This document shows positions 18,541 to 30,800 of a stretch of DNA of 64,000 bases, one piece after another (within the stretch, counting starts at the first letter, position 1; each line of letters starts with the position of its first letter). The notes beneath the pieces were generated by a model. The model had not been told where the DNA came from and ran no database searches. It saw only the letters and a program-made list of their open reading frames with translations. The position numbers were made by a program, and so were the translations under genes. The DNA is from Ceriagrion tenellum (Eukaryota; Arthropoda; Insecta; Odonata; Coenagrionidae). The stretch lies in assembly GCA_963169105.1 (NCBI GenBank), contig OY720643.1, positions 82,319,696 to 82,383,695 on the forward strand, in the 5' to 3' direction.

Positions 18541-21115
18541 GTACGCACAGGGCTGGAGGTGGAGTCGCCTTGTACATCAAAGAAGGCTCTCGCCCCAAAG
18601 TGCTGTGAGCGTCATCGGCGTCACACGAGGACCGTGGGGAATACCTTTTCCTGGAGGTGACGATGGAGCATTCCCCCTGCTGGTAGGGGTTGCCTATTGT
18701 CCCCCGAAAATGCGGGCCCCACAGACGGCCCTTATTAAATTTGGTGAACTCGCGGCCCACTATCAACGAGCAGTGATCCTCGGGGATTTCAACGTTCCAG
18801 TGAACCATTACGACGTCCGTTCGCGGGCTTTCCTCCGGGCAGCTGGTGACGCCGGGTTAACTCTCCTGTCGTCACAGCCAACCCACCACGCCAGCACTTC
18901 CCATAAGGCCCTCGACCTGGTATTCACAGCTGGTGACGCCCGGGTGGTAGGGCATTGGCAGGAGCCCGCACCCGGACTTTCCCGGCACGACTTAATATAT
19001 TGCACCCTTTCCGGAAGAACTCCTCGGCCTCCCCCTAGATCCGTGTACACTCGGGACCTGAAGTCCGTCGACCTCACTGTTTTGCTCGACGACCCAGCGC
19101 TGGGCGGTCTGGACGCCTTGGAGTACGACTCCAACCTCGACGCATGCGCCATTGCCATCCGGGACGTGGTGCTGGAGGTTTTTAACAGGCACGCACCACT
19201 GCGCAGGGTCAGTGCCCGTTAGCCCGGACATCAGGAAGGACATGATCACTCGGGATATGCTATACAAAACCTTCACCAAAGATAAATGTGCTACCCACTG
19301 GGAGGCTTTCCGGGTGGCCAGGAATGCCACCAAGCAAAAAATTCGGAACGCCAAAAATCAATATTTTTCCGGTGGCATCGCGGGCGGGCACACTGACCTC
19401 TAGAGGATCATTCGAAGCCAGGGGGGAGTTAGATCCGGCCCTTTGGGAGACACCAGCCTGAGCCCTGAAGAGCTCTTGGAGTTCTTCTCGTCTCGGAGGG
19501 GGTATCCCCAGTTTCCGTCCCGCCAATACCCATTCCCACCCGACACCCACCCTTTACTTTTGCACCGGTGAGCGAGTCCGATGTGGAGGCGGCCGTGGAG
19601 AACCTCCACACCCGCACGCCCGGACCCGACGGCATACTTCCTCAAATGGTGCGGCTCCTTCTACCCGCCCTGAAAAAGCCCCTAACAAAGTGTATTAATG
19701 CCAGTTTCTCCTCCGGTGTCTACCCCAGCGAGTGGACGAAGGCCCTCATAATCCCCCTCCCCAAGGTGCCATCGCCCTCGTCCCTCGAACACTACCGCCC
19801 GATATCAGTGGGAAACTGCCAGGGGAAAATTCTGGATGCAGTCACCCACCACCAAATCACGGCTCATGTCACACAACATGGCATGCTGTGTGCGTCTCAA
19901 TCTGCGTTCCGGCCCCAGCACTGTACGCAGCTTGCAATCGTAGGAGTTTTGGATCCGATTCGTGAGGCGATGGATCGCCGGCACCTCACCGTCATCACCA
20001 CCCTGGACATCGCGAAGGCGTACGACTCGGTGGACCATGGGACGCTCCTGAAGGTGCTGGAGGCCTTCCAGTTCGCACCAACGGCGGTGGAGTGGGTGGT
20101 GGCGTACCTGATGGGCAGGACGGCGACCATCCGTGTTCCGGAGGGAGGGAACCAGGGTTGGTGTCCGTTCCCGACCGGGGTGCCCCAAGGTTCCTGTCTC
20201 TCCCCAATTCTCTTTATTCTCTTTAATCTCTTTATAGATGGAGTGGGTCGCCTGGAGACTTACTCGAGGATCATGATGTATGCCGACGGTGTCCTGCTGA
20301 TAAAAGACTCCCTGAATGAATGTGTTGAAAGAATGAATGTGCATTTGGAATGTACGAACGAGTGGTTTAGAGGGATGGGGCTCACGGTCAACCCCGGGAA
20401 GAGCAGAGCCATGGTGGTGGGGAATAGAAGAGTCAGGGACCGGCACTTTGGTGCACACTCTACCCGCATCAAGTTAGGGAACACCATTATCCCATACGTC
20501 TCCAACCTTCGGTATCTAGGGATCTTGATCGAGGAGGACTTAAGGTGGTCACGTCAAGTCTCCCAAACGGTATCCAGGGTTCATTGGGCTCTTCGCCGCC
20601 TTCGCGGTATGCACTACAGACCAAATCAGAGGACTAAGCTGACCCTGGTTAAGTCACTAATTTTTCCCATTTTAGACTATTGCTTAATACCATGCAGCGA
20701 TTTGTCGGGGCAAAACCTCCAAAGACCTCAGGTGGCGCAAAACGCGTGCCTGCGCTACGCCCTTCGGCCGGCATGGGATGATCACCTGACCCCTCTGTAT
20801 ACTCAATTTAAGATATTGAAAGTAAAAGAAAGGAAGTCTCTCCTTACCACGATGGAAGGGCACAAGGTGTGGCAAAATAAAATGCCAACTTATATCTACA
20901 TTAACATGGCCCTCCTGAGACAATGTCATACACTAAACACTAGGCATGCCGAATCTTCCTTTATTATACCTCACCACAGGAGCTCCAGAATGTCGGCCTC
21001 TTTCCTCGTGTCCTTCGTGAGAGAGTTTAACAAACTGCCTAGTGATCTCAAGACATGCCTCACGAAACGTCGTCTTTTTAAACACATTATGAGTACTCGA
21101 AATGCCGATTCTTAA
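18541..21115 (+). pseudogene. T5 ORF2, truncated EN plus nearly complete RT with YADG active site
   Basis: EN remnant: VGVAYCPPK (about 18686), ILGDFNVPVNH, HKALDLVF, SRHDLIYC, with breaks near 18605 and 19220. The RT is one open frame of 515 codons at 19568-21115: TPGPDGI, RPISVGNCQGKILD, QSAFRPQHCTQLAI, LDIAKAYDSVDHG, GVPQGSCLSPILF. The catalytic loop reads YADG (20279-20290), not YADD, so the second metal-binding Asp is Gly. There is also a small duplication in the ILFILFNLFIDG segment. The C-terminal domain ends SRMSASFLVSFVREFNKLP and a basic tail. It is close to T12. Confidence 0.85.
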
Positions 21116-22497
21116 CCTATCTTAAATCTCTTTTCTTAGCCTCTCCTTTTCACCTTTTAATTATGACACCTTCCATACCATTAGTTTTGGCTAATGGTTT
21201 CATTTTATCTATTTATGTATTCATTTATTCCTAATCTATACATCTATTTATTTTCTTATATACTTTTTAACCCCTCTGTTTTACCCTCTATCTATCTACT
21301 AATTTATTTCTCTAGATTTGTTATAGACTTTAGCTACTCCAGATTTTAGTCTTTTTGGAGACGTTTGGGAGACGACCACCGTATTTTTACATCGCCTTTT
21401 ACTCGTCACTCTATATCTTTAATTATATACTAAATCATTTAATCGCTTATTTGTTCATCAATGTAGCTCTTGAGACTCATCTATTTATTCATTTATTTAA
21501 CTCTTAAACTGCATATAATTATTTATTTCCTCACATTTTTTAACCACTCTGCTAAACCCTCTTATCTATTTATTTATTTATTTATTCCTTTACATTTCTT
21601 AAGTTTTTTAGTTACTTCTGCTTTTATACAATGTTTTCTTTGACTTTACACTGATTTTATGGAGACGTATGGGAAATGATCACTTTATTTATTTACTACG
21701 CCCTACCATTCTTCTTTCCCTTTATCTATTTATTTGTTAACTTATTCAATCGCTCAGTTATTTATTTATTTTCTGAGTCAAATTTTACATGTTTTATTCT
21801 TTCACAAATTATCATAATACTTTATCATATTCATTTTAAATGTCATCTTTTATTAATTCATGGGTATTTCACTTTTTGTTTTCCCCCCGTGCTAAATAGC
21901 ACACTTTATATTCATTTCAATATATAAGATAGTAATTTATCTTTTCCATTTTAATTGACTATTTTTATTTACATGCTGATAGTTTTAACTATTCCCTTTT
22001 ACACATGGTTTTTCACGTCCCTTGTTTTAACTCCGTAAAGAATAGTACAATTTTTATGAATAGAAAACAAATTTTAGTTTCTATTTATTTATTTACTGTT
22101 AATTTCATTGTTTTTCACGTCCTTGTTTTAGCTCCGTGCAGAACAGAACTTTATGATTTACACTTAATGATTAACAATCAAATTTTAACTTCTTTATTTA
22201 TTTACTGTTCAATCTATCAGTACCGTTTATTTATTTATTTGCATTTATTGTTTCATATATTGGTACGGAGGTCGCCTGCCGGAGAGTTTGACTGAGGACA
22301 AGAATGCCTACCGAACGAGCGGATAACCTCCACAAATACCTGCTTGACAAAATACCTGCAGATATCAAGATAAAATGAAATATTAAAAATGTATTTGATA
22401 ATTACCTAACTACTGTAAAAGAGGAAGGAGAGGAGGCCCAGGGGAAGAGGGGGCCGGATTGTGGCCTCATCTGGGCCAGGTTAAATAAACAAAAAGT
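21116..22497 (+). other. T5 3'UTR
   Basis: About 1.4 kb of AT-rich DNA with many TTTATTTATTTA runs and no credible ORF. Segments resemble the 3'UTRs of T11 and T12 (for example 'gtgctaaatagcacac' at 21889 and 52519). It ends with GGCCCAG (22435-22441) facing CTGGGCC (22471-22477), TTAAATAAA, and the tail aaaagtcacgtcaagtc. Confidence 0.8.
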
Positions 22498-22650
22498 CAC
22501 GTCAAGTCTCTCCCTCTCTCTCTCTCTCTCTCTCGTGGGGTGCGGACGTGTGTGATGTCGCTCCGTACCACGTGGGGTGATTGAGGTGGAGCAACGCCGA
22601 GAGAGAGAGAGACTCCCTCTCCCTCTCTCCCACACTCTCCCCCTCTCTCT
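22498..22650 (+). repeat. TC microsatellite with a stray 5'-end LINE fragment
   Basis: A TC run (about 22499-22533) is followed by about 65 bp of LINE 5' start (gtggggtgcggacgtgtgtg to gaggtggagcaacgcc), a second GA/CT-rich run (22600-22650), and then the same 5' start again at 22651. The first 5' start is an abortive or recombined fragment. Confidence 0.8.
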
Positions 22651-23107
22651 CGTGGGGTGCGGACGTGTGATGTCGCTCCGTACCACGTGGGGTGTTTGAG
22701 GTGGAGAAACGCCTCCTTTCGCCCTAAAAGTGCGTCCAGATCGTCCCATTTGTGATTCTGTGCATTCCCATGTGAAAATCGTGATAATCCGTCCACATTT
22801 ACCTGAATTATTAACCTTTTTGTGTCTCGCGATCGCGGGGGTACCGCGATCGTCTTTTGTTGTGTTACGTTTCCTCTTTACCCCTTGTTTTTCCTTGTGC
22901 TTTTTGTTTACTCCTCCTTTTGGTGTAGTGTCGTGTTAACCGCACGCCGCTGCAGTGTTTTTTTCCGGAGTTACGGATTTTTTAATTTCCCAAGCGGTGT
23001 GCGATTTGCCGGGATCCGTCGGGGGCCCGGGTGTCGCGCTCCCGAGGTCCCGGGAGTTGTGCCCGCCATGCCCGGCAAGCTGCCGGTCGGTGACTCGGAG
23101 TCCCTAA
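22651..23107 (+). other. T6 5'UTR
   Basis: It aligns with the T7 5'UTR (32101-32560), including gtggggtgcggacgtgtg, the box CGATCGTCTTTTGT (22847-22860) and the closing GC-rich part ending gactcggagtccc. Similarity to T7 stops at about 23105, where an unrelated fragment begins. Confidence 0.75.
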
Positions 23108-23660
23108 ATAGTGGGCCGGATGAATAAAAGTTGAGCAAATGCTTACGAGCAAAGGTCGGAGCATGAGCATTTGCTCAGTTTCGTATGAATAAGCTTTACC
23201 TTATGCTCAGGAGCATTTGCTACACTTTAAATACCTTTTGCTCAATATTCTTGCAATGGTTCTCGCGACAACATTATTTGCGTCCCGCGTGGCGGTGCAG
23301 TCTCGTTTGGGATCGTTCAAAGCTATAGTCTAAAAGTGATCAGTGTAGTGAGTACACGCAGAATATTCAGAAATGGAAGATAAATCCGAAAGTGATTTAG
23401 AGGATTGCCATGTGGAAGGATACTCATCCAAGTTGTTGTTCATATCCCAGCAGATTACTAAATATCCTGAGATATTAGAGAAATCTCAACTTCCACGAAT
23501 CAAAGTAAAAAAAGAAGCGCTGAAGATCATTTCGGCCTGCTACGAAAAGAACTTTGGTGAAATTCTTTCCGTGGGTCAGCTCCAAAAAAAAATTAACAAT
23601 ATGAAGACTAGGCTTCGTAGGAAGACCGACTTGAACAGAACAGGGAGAACAGAACTCCAT
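23108..23660 (+). mobile_element. Fragment of a DNA transposon-like unit with a Myb/SANT-like exon
   Basis: The segment is unlike any LINE copy. It opens with gtgggccggatgaataaaag. TGAGCAAATGCT (23132-23143) and AGCATTTGCTCA (23166-23177) form a perfect 12-bp inverted repeat, and further GAGCATTTGCT-like copies follow (23211-23222). Then comes an ATG (23373) with about 91 codons in which a charged helix-rich stretch reads QLQKKINNMKTRLRRKTD. From general knowledge this resembles Myb/SANT-like DNA-binding proteins that accompany PIF/Harbinger-type transposons. The assignment is tentative; no transposase is visible and the right end is missing. Confidence 0.5.
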
Positions 23661-24799
23661 AACCAGAACTCGGCCATCCTGTGCGATTGTATCGAGGGCT
23701 TTAACTTAGAGGACCACCTCATGGCGCTGCTTCAGAGAGTCGAAGCTAAACAAATCACCTATGCTTCGAAAATCAGCCTCAATAGGATTTGCATTTACTT
23801 GGACTCCGAGGCGGAGGCCGTCCGAGTCTCTGAATCCCCGGCCATCTTATATAAAGGGAAACTAGTGGCTTTCCGGAAGTATGTCTCAGGGGCGTATAGG
23901 GTGGTCATCTCCAACGTACATCCCCAAATCCCTAACAACGTTCTGACCAGGCACATCGAGCCTCTTGGACGGGTAGTGGGGCAAATCAGAGAACTAAAAC
24001 TCAACTTCCGGAACCCCCTGTTCAACCACGTCAAAAGCTTTCGGAGGGCGGTGAACATCATCCCCGAACACATTGGTGACATTCCGCTCAACCTCACCCT
24101 ACACCATACCGGCTGGAGGACGTCACGTGTTCCAGATGCCTCGAGGTCGGTCACCACGCCCTCCGGTGTCCTAGGACGACCGAGTCAACAACTGTGACCA
24201 CGACGAACGACGCCTCCCCGCCTCAAGACTCCTCGTCGACATCGACACTTGCCCCAGGCGCCACGCTGACAGGTGTGGAGGATGTCGCACCTCGCCTCGG
24301 CGAGAGCGCGGATGTGGATCCGAGCCCATGCGACGAACCTCCGACGACCCCCATGGAACCAGCCACCAGGACGGAGGCCCAGGAGACGGTCCATCCCCTC
24401 CAGGGCATGAAAAGGCAATCCACACCAGACCCCGAGGAGCCCGCAAAACGGGCAGCACGGGCCCCGTCCACCGACAAGGATGAGGATGAGATGGATGCGG
24501 AGAATGATTCCTCGGCGTCTTCTCAGGAATCTGGTGACGATGAGGACGGCCCGAGTACTCCCAAGGACCCTCCCCTACTAACAGATATTCCTAAAGAACT
24601 GTACACGAGGATAATTAGGGAGGTCCACGACCAGGTCGACGTGAACGAGTATCTCGTCGGTCTTGGAGTGGACCCTCAGGCCCTCAGATCCCGCCTCGAA
24701 GACACGATGGCTACCAAGCCCCCTAAGTCCAACAAACTGAGGAAAAGGTACCAGACCCTGATTAACCGCCTCAGCAAGTCGGGAGAGAAACACGCGTAA
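23373..24799 (+). pseudogene. T6 ORF1 chimera: SANT-like N-terminus fused in frame to LINE gag core
   Basis: One open frame (23373-24197) begins with the SANT-like residues 1-91. By about residue 98 it passes into the LINE ORF1 core: ILCDCIEGFNLEDHLMALLQ, YASKISLNRICIYL, FRKYVSGAYRVVISN, NPLFNHVKSFRRAVN. A deletion of about 25-30 bp at about 24110, relative to T11, shifts the frame, so the zinc knuckle is read in another frame. The acidic linker and basic C-terminal helix are open at 24194-24799 (EYLVGLGVDPQALRSRLEDTM). The stop TAA (24797-24799) shares its last base with the ORF2 ATG. The usual Pro-rich ORF1 N-terminus is replaced. Core and C-terminus are very close to T11 ORF1. Confidence 0.8.
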
Positions 24800-27636
24800 T
24801 GGCAGGCTCCCCAAACACGTTAGCTCGACGTCTCTCAGCCTCCCCCGCTTTACTTAAGGTGGCCCACGTGAACGCTCAGTCCCTCAGAGCCCATTGGTCT
24901 GAGTTCGTGACCATTTTCGGGGAGCGCCAAGACGACGTGATTGGGGTCTCCGAGACGCACCTAGATCCGTCTTTTCCTGACGCGCCTTTCCGACTCCCGG
25001 GGTATGCTATCCTGCGTAACGACAGAGGGTACCGGAGGGGCGGGGGGGTAGCCCTCTTCGTGAAAGAGAATTAGCCGTCCTCCAAGCTTCCCGCTCGACA
25101 GCCTTCGAAGAAGCCAGGGAAGAATACCTCTTTGTCCATCTTCAGGTTGGCAGGAGGAGGGTGCTCGCGGGGGTCGCCTATTGCCCACCCAAGGTCCGCT
25201 CGCCCCATAGAGTGGTCAGTAAGTTCACCTCCGAGGCAGACCGATGCGAAGTGGCAGTGCTAGTCGGCGACTTCAACGTGCCCGTAAACAAGAACGATTG
25301 CGTGTCGCGGGCCCTCAAGCGGGTGGTGCGTGACGAGGGGCTGGTGATCCTCCCGTCCAACCCCACCTTCCACACGGCTTCATCCCATAATACCTTGGAC
25401 CTAATTATCGTCTCCGACGGTAAGCGGGTAGTGGCCCACGGTCAACACCCTGCTCCCGGTTTGTCTCACCACGACCTCGTCCACTGCTCCCTCGATTGCG
25501 CGCCCCAGCCGGTCGAGCCGGTAAGGATTCGGTACAGGGATTTGGGGAGGGTGAGCGTTCCGACCCCGAGCTTGACCGGTTGGAATCCATAACGGAAGAC
25601 GTCGACCTGGACGCGGGCGCAGAGTTGGTCTCACACGTCATCCTTCAGGTTTTCGATAAACACGCCCCCATCAAAACGAGAGGGACGAAGAAAAACCCTG
25701 CGCCCTGGATTTCACCCGAGATCAGGGAGGGGATGGCCAAGAGGGATCGCCTCCACAAAGTGTGGACCATCAAAAAGACCGTCGATTCGTGGGAAAATTT
25801 CCGGGTTCAACGCAACCGGATCAAACAAGTGCTTCGGAACGAAAGGCGGAAACATTTTGCTTGCATCATCAGGCGGGGAGAAGGGGGTAGTGGGCTCTGG
25901 AGGGTGGTGAGGGAACAGGGCTGTGGACGGAAAGGTTCCGGGCCAGCCGACATCGCCGTACCACCCGAGGCACTGCTGGACTACTTCGTCGACTTCCCCA
26001 CGACTTCGAGTTCCCCTGGTAATGCGGACATCAACGATATCACCAATGCCCAGTTGCCTTCCTTCGAGTTCGGTAGGATCACGGAGAGGGACGTAAAGGC
26101 CGCCGTCGCGGAGGCGAGATCTCGCACGGCCGGCCCGGACGACATCTCTCCGGCCATGATCCGCCTACTTACATGATCCTCCTATTACTGCGCCCCCTCA
26201 CGGCTCTCTTTAACGCATCCCTCGCTCAAGGGAAGTATCCGGCAGCGTGGAAAAGGACCTTGATTCTACCCTTGCCCAAAATATCATCCCCAAAACAATG
26301 TGCGGACTATCGGCCGATAGCCATCGCCAACTCCGTGGGGAAAATCCTGGACGTGATCGTCCAAAAGTCATTGGCCCACCACGTTTTCCGCCACAAGCTG
26401 CTAAGCGATAGACAATCGGCTTTCAGACCCCACGTGAGCAAGCAAATGGCTTTGGCGGGAGTCTTGGACGATCTCAGGGAAGCCACTGATAGGAGGCTCT
26501 TGACCGTAGTCGTGGCAATTGACCTGGCCAAAGCCTACGACTCAGTGAGGCACCCACGGCTGATCTCAACTCTCCGGAGTCTAAATTTTAACCCTATTGT
26601 TTTAACATGGATCGAAGATTACCTGACCCATCGACAGGTGACCATCAGGGTGCGGGAGGGTCCTCGGCCCGGGTGGAGAAAGCTGAGGGGTGGGGTCCCA
26701 CAGGGCTCAAGTCTGTCGACGATCCTTTTTAACCTTTTTATTGATGGTCTGACAACCCTTACCCTACACAGTAAACAAATGTTGTACGCCGACGACATTC
26801 TGCTGTATCTTTCGTTCGACAGGGACCACGTGGAGGACGGCTTTCGTAAACTTAATGACGATTTGCAATCGCTCGGGGACTGGCTGGGATGTAGGGGCCT
26901 AACCATAAACCCCGCCAAGTGCACCGCCACGCTGGTCGGTCACAAGAGGATGATAGCCTGTCAACCTCCTCCCCACACCACGAGTCTGAAGATCGGAGGT
27001 GCCGCTCTCCCCCTATCCCCCACCTTTCGTTATCTGGGGATCACCATCTCCAACAACCTATCGTGGGCACCTCACATTTCAAAAATAATTTCCAGAGTAC
27101 ATCGGGGCATTAAACAGTTAAAAGGGATGCACTTCAGGCCAAATAAGAACACTAGGATGCTCCTCGTGAAAACTCTGCTGCAGCGTATCATTGATTATTC
27201 TATCGTCCCGTGCTCAGATTTCACGGGGAGTGACATCGGGCGTCTGCAAGTCCTGCAGAACGCCTGCTTGCGGTACGCCTTCCGCCCGGGACCGCGGGAA
27301 CATATGACCCCCTACTACGCCCGTGAAAAATTTCTTAAGATTAAAGAACGAAGATCCTACTTCTGTCTCCTAACTGGCCTATCAGTGCGGAGACACAAAG
27401 TCCCCGCCTACCTCTACGGAAAGCTGACGCCCATGGACGAGGTGCACGGCCGGGATACACGCCAGGGAGGGGAAACGTTCCGGGTGCCGCAGCAGCGGAC
27501 CAACAGGATGGGCGGTTCCTTCGTGGCGACCTTCTGTCGGTGCTTCAACGCCCTGCCTCCGGAGCTGAAAGCGGACGCAAAAAAGAGGAAACTCCAGCTG
27601 TACCTCGCCAGGGGCTACACAGAAGACGTCCACTAA
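24799..27636 (+). pseudogene. T6 ORF2, EN plus RT, almost full length with few lesions
   Basis: EN opens with MAGSPN and VAHVNAQSLRAHWSEF, GVSETHL, GGGVALF, then a stop at about 25072. It continues in a second frame with AGVAYCPPK, LVGDFNVPVNKND, NTLDLIIV and SHHDLVHC to 25592. The linker and RT N-part are open at 25496-26176. A 1-nt slip at 26173 leads into a 487-codon frame to 27636 with FNASLAQGKYPAAW, QSAFRPHVSKQMAL, IDLAKAYDSVRH, GVPQGSSLSTILFN and an intact YADD. The C-terminal domain contains RMGGSFVATFCRCFNALP. Three or four lesions inactivate it. Its thumb and C-terminus differ from the T5/T8/T11 group. Confidence 0.85.
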
Positions 27637-27684
27637 TAAAAGCACCAAATCCTGTCACCTTTCCCCCCTTTTGTGTTTTATTGT
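27637..27684 (+). other. T6 3'UTR, left part
   Basis: A short non-coding stretch after the ORF2 stop. It is interrupted by the I-like element and resumes at 31763, where the usual 3' end follows. Confidence 0.65.
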
Positions 27685-27837
27685 AGTAGTATTTGGTTTA
27701 TAGGGTGCGTCGACAACATGGTCATTTTGCACCACTACACGTCATGTTTATAAAAAAAAAATATATATATATGTTACATATATTGGTATTAAAATAAAAT
27801 TCTTAATATGTACTCTTAGTCAAAATTAAAATCGGTT

Positions 27838-30800
27838 TTACATCCTTAAAATACTGCGAAAAAGGCCAGTTTCATTTAAAAATGATAAAACGCGGTTGAG
27901 AACATCTGAGTCATCGCCTAGGATCGACTTTATGTCTCCCGCTAACTGCAGCTTGCTACGCAAGTATCGGTATTTGTCACACTCCGTCAGGATATGCCGA
28001 ACGCTGAGAGGGCAGTCGCAGTCATCACAGCGAGGTGGTCGTTTCTCCTCGGTGAAGAGAAAGGAGTGAGTCAAAGGGCAATGCCCTATCCTCAAACGTG
28101 TGATGACCACTTCCTCCCGGCGACTCTTCCTGACGGATGTGGGCCACGCTGACACTACCGATTTCACCACGCGCAGTTTATTATTTTCAACGTTCCTCCA
28201 TATATCTTTCCACTCTTCTAGGGCTACATTTCTCAAGAAAGACTTAAGGTCCTCGTATGGTACCAGCGTCAGAGTTATTTCCTCCAAGTCAAGTGCCTCC
28301 TTCGCCAAAGCGTCCGCTCTTTCATTTCCAGGGATACCCACATGCCCTGGGACCCAAAGGAATGATACAGATATTCCCCTCCTGCTAAGGGATATCAAAG
28401 CAGTTTGTATATCTTGAATGATTGGGTGCATTGAAGAAAAGTTAGAGATGGAGTTCAGGGCGCTAAGAGAGTCCGAGCATATGACGAAGGAGCCACTGTT
28501 CCCTTCTATCTCTCCTAGGGCCATTTTTATTGCGAGGAGTTCCGCTGTGTAAACACTACACAGCGGATTTAACCTCGCCCTGATGGCTCCATGGTGGGAT
28601 GAGACAACTGCACATGCACAGGCAGCGTCAGACTTAGAGCCATCTGTAAAAACTGGCACGATACCGGGGTTGCAGTGAAGATATAGATAAAACTGACGCT
28701 GGTATTCCAGAGTAGTGGTTAGAGCTTTCTTGCGCTGAGTGAGTCCCATGTTGATTTTAGGAGCGGGAGTTTCCCATGGCGGATGTTTGGGAAAGCCAGA
28801 AGGATATACTTCAGGAAGCGTGATTCGATGCTCGGATATAAAACTGTTGAATCGTATGCTTGCAGGCCTAGTGGCTCTGGTTCGACGGTTAAAAAGTTCT
28901 AAGTAGCGGGGTTTAAAAACAAGGTTAAAACAAGGGTGAGTCCTCATAGATAAAATTTTTGCTACATAGCCGCACATAAGCATGTTTCTCCGATGGGACA
29001 AGGGCGGTTCTCCTGCATCCGCATAGATGCTTTGCACTGGACTCGTACGGAACGCCCCGGTGGCTAACCGTATTCCAGCATTGTGAACCGATGTCAGTGG
29101 GCGCAAGTATGACTCCCGACCGGAGGAATACACAAAACAACCGTAGTCTAGCTTTGACCGTATCAGCGTCCGGTATAGTAAGAGAAGCGTATTGCGGTCA
29201 GCTCCCCAGGATGAGTGACTTAGATATTTCAGAATATTTAACGCATTTGTACATTTTCTTTTCAGGACACTAATTTGTTCCTTCCAGTTGAGGCGATAGT
29301 CAAATACAAGTCCCAGGAATTTGTTGGAGTCCACAAATGGAATGTTTTTCCCTCCTAAATGTAGCGGCGGAGGGATGTGTTGCCCCCTAATCCGGTGAAA
29401 GTGAATGCATTTTGTTTTTTCCGAGGAGATTTTAAATCCGCTCCTTTGGGTCCACTTCTCCAATTTATTCAGCGTAAGTTGGGTGAGTCTAGCAGCAGAG
29501 GTAAGATAAGATGACCTGCAGAATATCGCGAAGTCATCCACAAACAAAGACCCTATCACCGGTGGCTTCATGCAATCAACGATATCGTTGATTGCCACGG
29601 CGAAAAGTGTTACGCTTAAAACTGACCCTTGTGGAACCCCATTATCTTGGCTGTATGCTACGGATAGGTACTGACCAATTCTAACTTTAAAAAACCGATC
29701 GGATAAAAAATTCTGAATAAAAGTGGGTAGATTACCCCTGAGACCCCATTCGTGCAAAGTGTTCAATATTTTTCGCCGCCAGACAGTGTCATATGCCTTC
29801 TCTATGTCAAAGAAGACGCCGACAACATGCTGGCGGAGAACAAAGGCTTCCTGGATGTAATTATCTATTCTTATCAGGTGATCGATCGTGGACCGGCCTC
29901 TACGAAATCCACACTGAATATCGGAGAGAAGGTTTCGGCGCTCTAGCCACCAAATAAGCCGTCGGTTAACCATTCTTTCCATTAACTTGCACAGGCAGTT
30001 AGTGAGTGCTATAGGTCTATAACCATTCGGGGCAGTACGATCTTTGCCCTGCTTCGGTATGGGTATGACTACTGACTCGCGCCAGGACGACGGGAATGCA
30101 CCGTCTCTCCAAAGGTGATTGAGAGTGTGGAGGACCTCTAACATTGTCGTCGTCGGAATATTCCGGAGAAAGGCGTTGTGGACCTCGTCCAATCCCGGAG
30201 CCGTGAATTTGGAGTCATCAACGGCTGATTGTAGCTCCCTAAGAGAAAACGGAAGGTTATAATCTTCATGACAGCGGATCTCGCGAAAGTTGATTGGTGA
30301 GGCTTCAACTAGTAATTTAATTCCCAAAAATGTGGGATTGTAATTTCTATTGCTGCTCGTATCGGCGAGCGAGCGGCCAATAGCCTCACCAATCTCAGGA
30401 GCTGAGGTCACAATATCGCCACCAACCTTGAGGTAGGTTATTCCCAGCTGGTGGTGATTGCCCGAGATACTCTTCACCTTACGCCACACCTGTGCAAGTG
30501 GAGTCCTGCTATTCACACCCGACACAAATTCCATCCAGGAAGCTCTTTTTGCGTCTCTCACGACCTGTCGTGCCTTCGCTCTCAAGCGCCTGAAGGAGGA
30601 TAGATTAGTTTCCGTCGGATATTTGTTAAAAATCCGCAACGCCTTTTTACGTTGGCGGATAGCTTTCGCGCAGTCATCATTCCACCACGGAACTTGAGGT
30701 CTCGTCGCAGTACCGCGAGACCGTGGTACGCTGGCGTGTGCGGCTTGTATTATACTGCTAGTCAAACTGTTAATATTGTCAACACCATCACGTGTTTCGT

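Noticed and set aside
21676..22295. Hydrophobic small ORFs in AT-rich DNA
   Set aside because: They lie in a LINE 3'UTR of TTTATTTA repeats; no conserved counterpart in T12 3'UTR.
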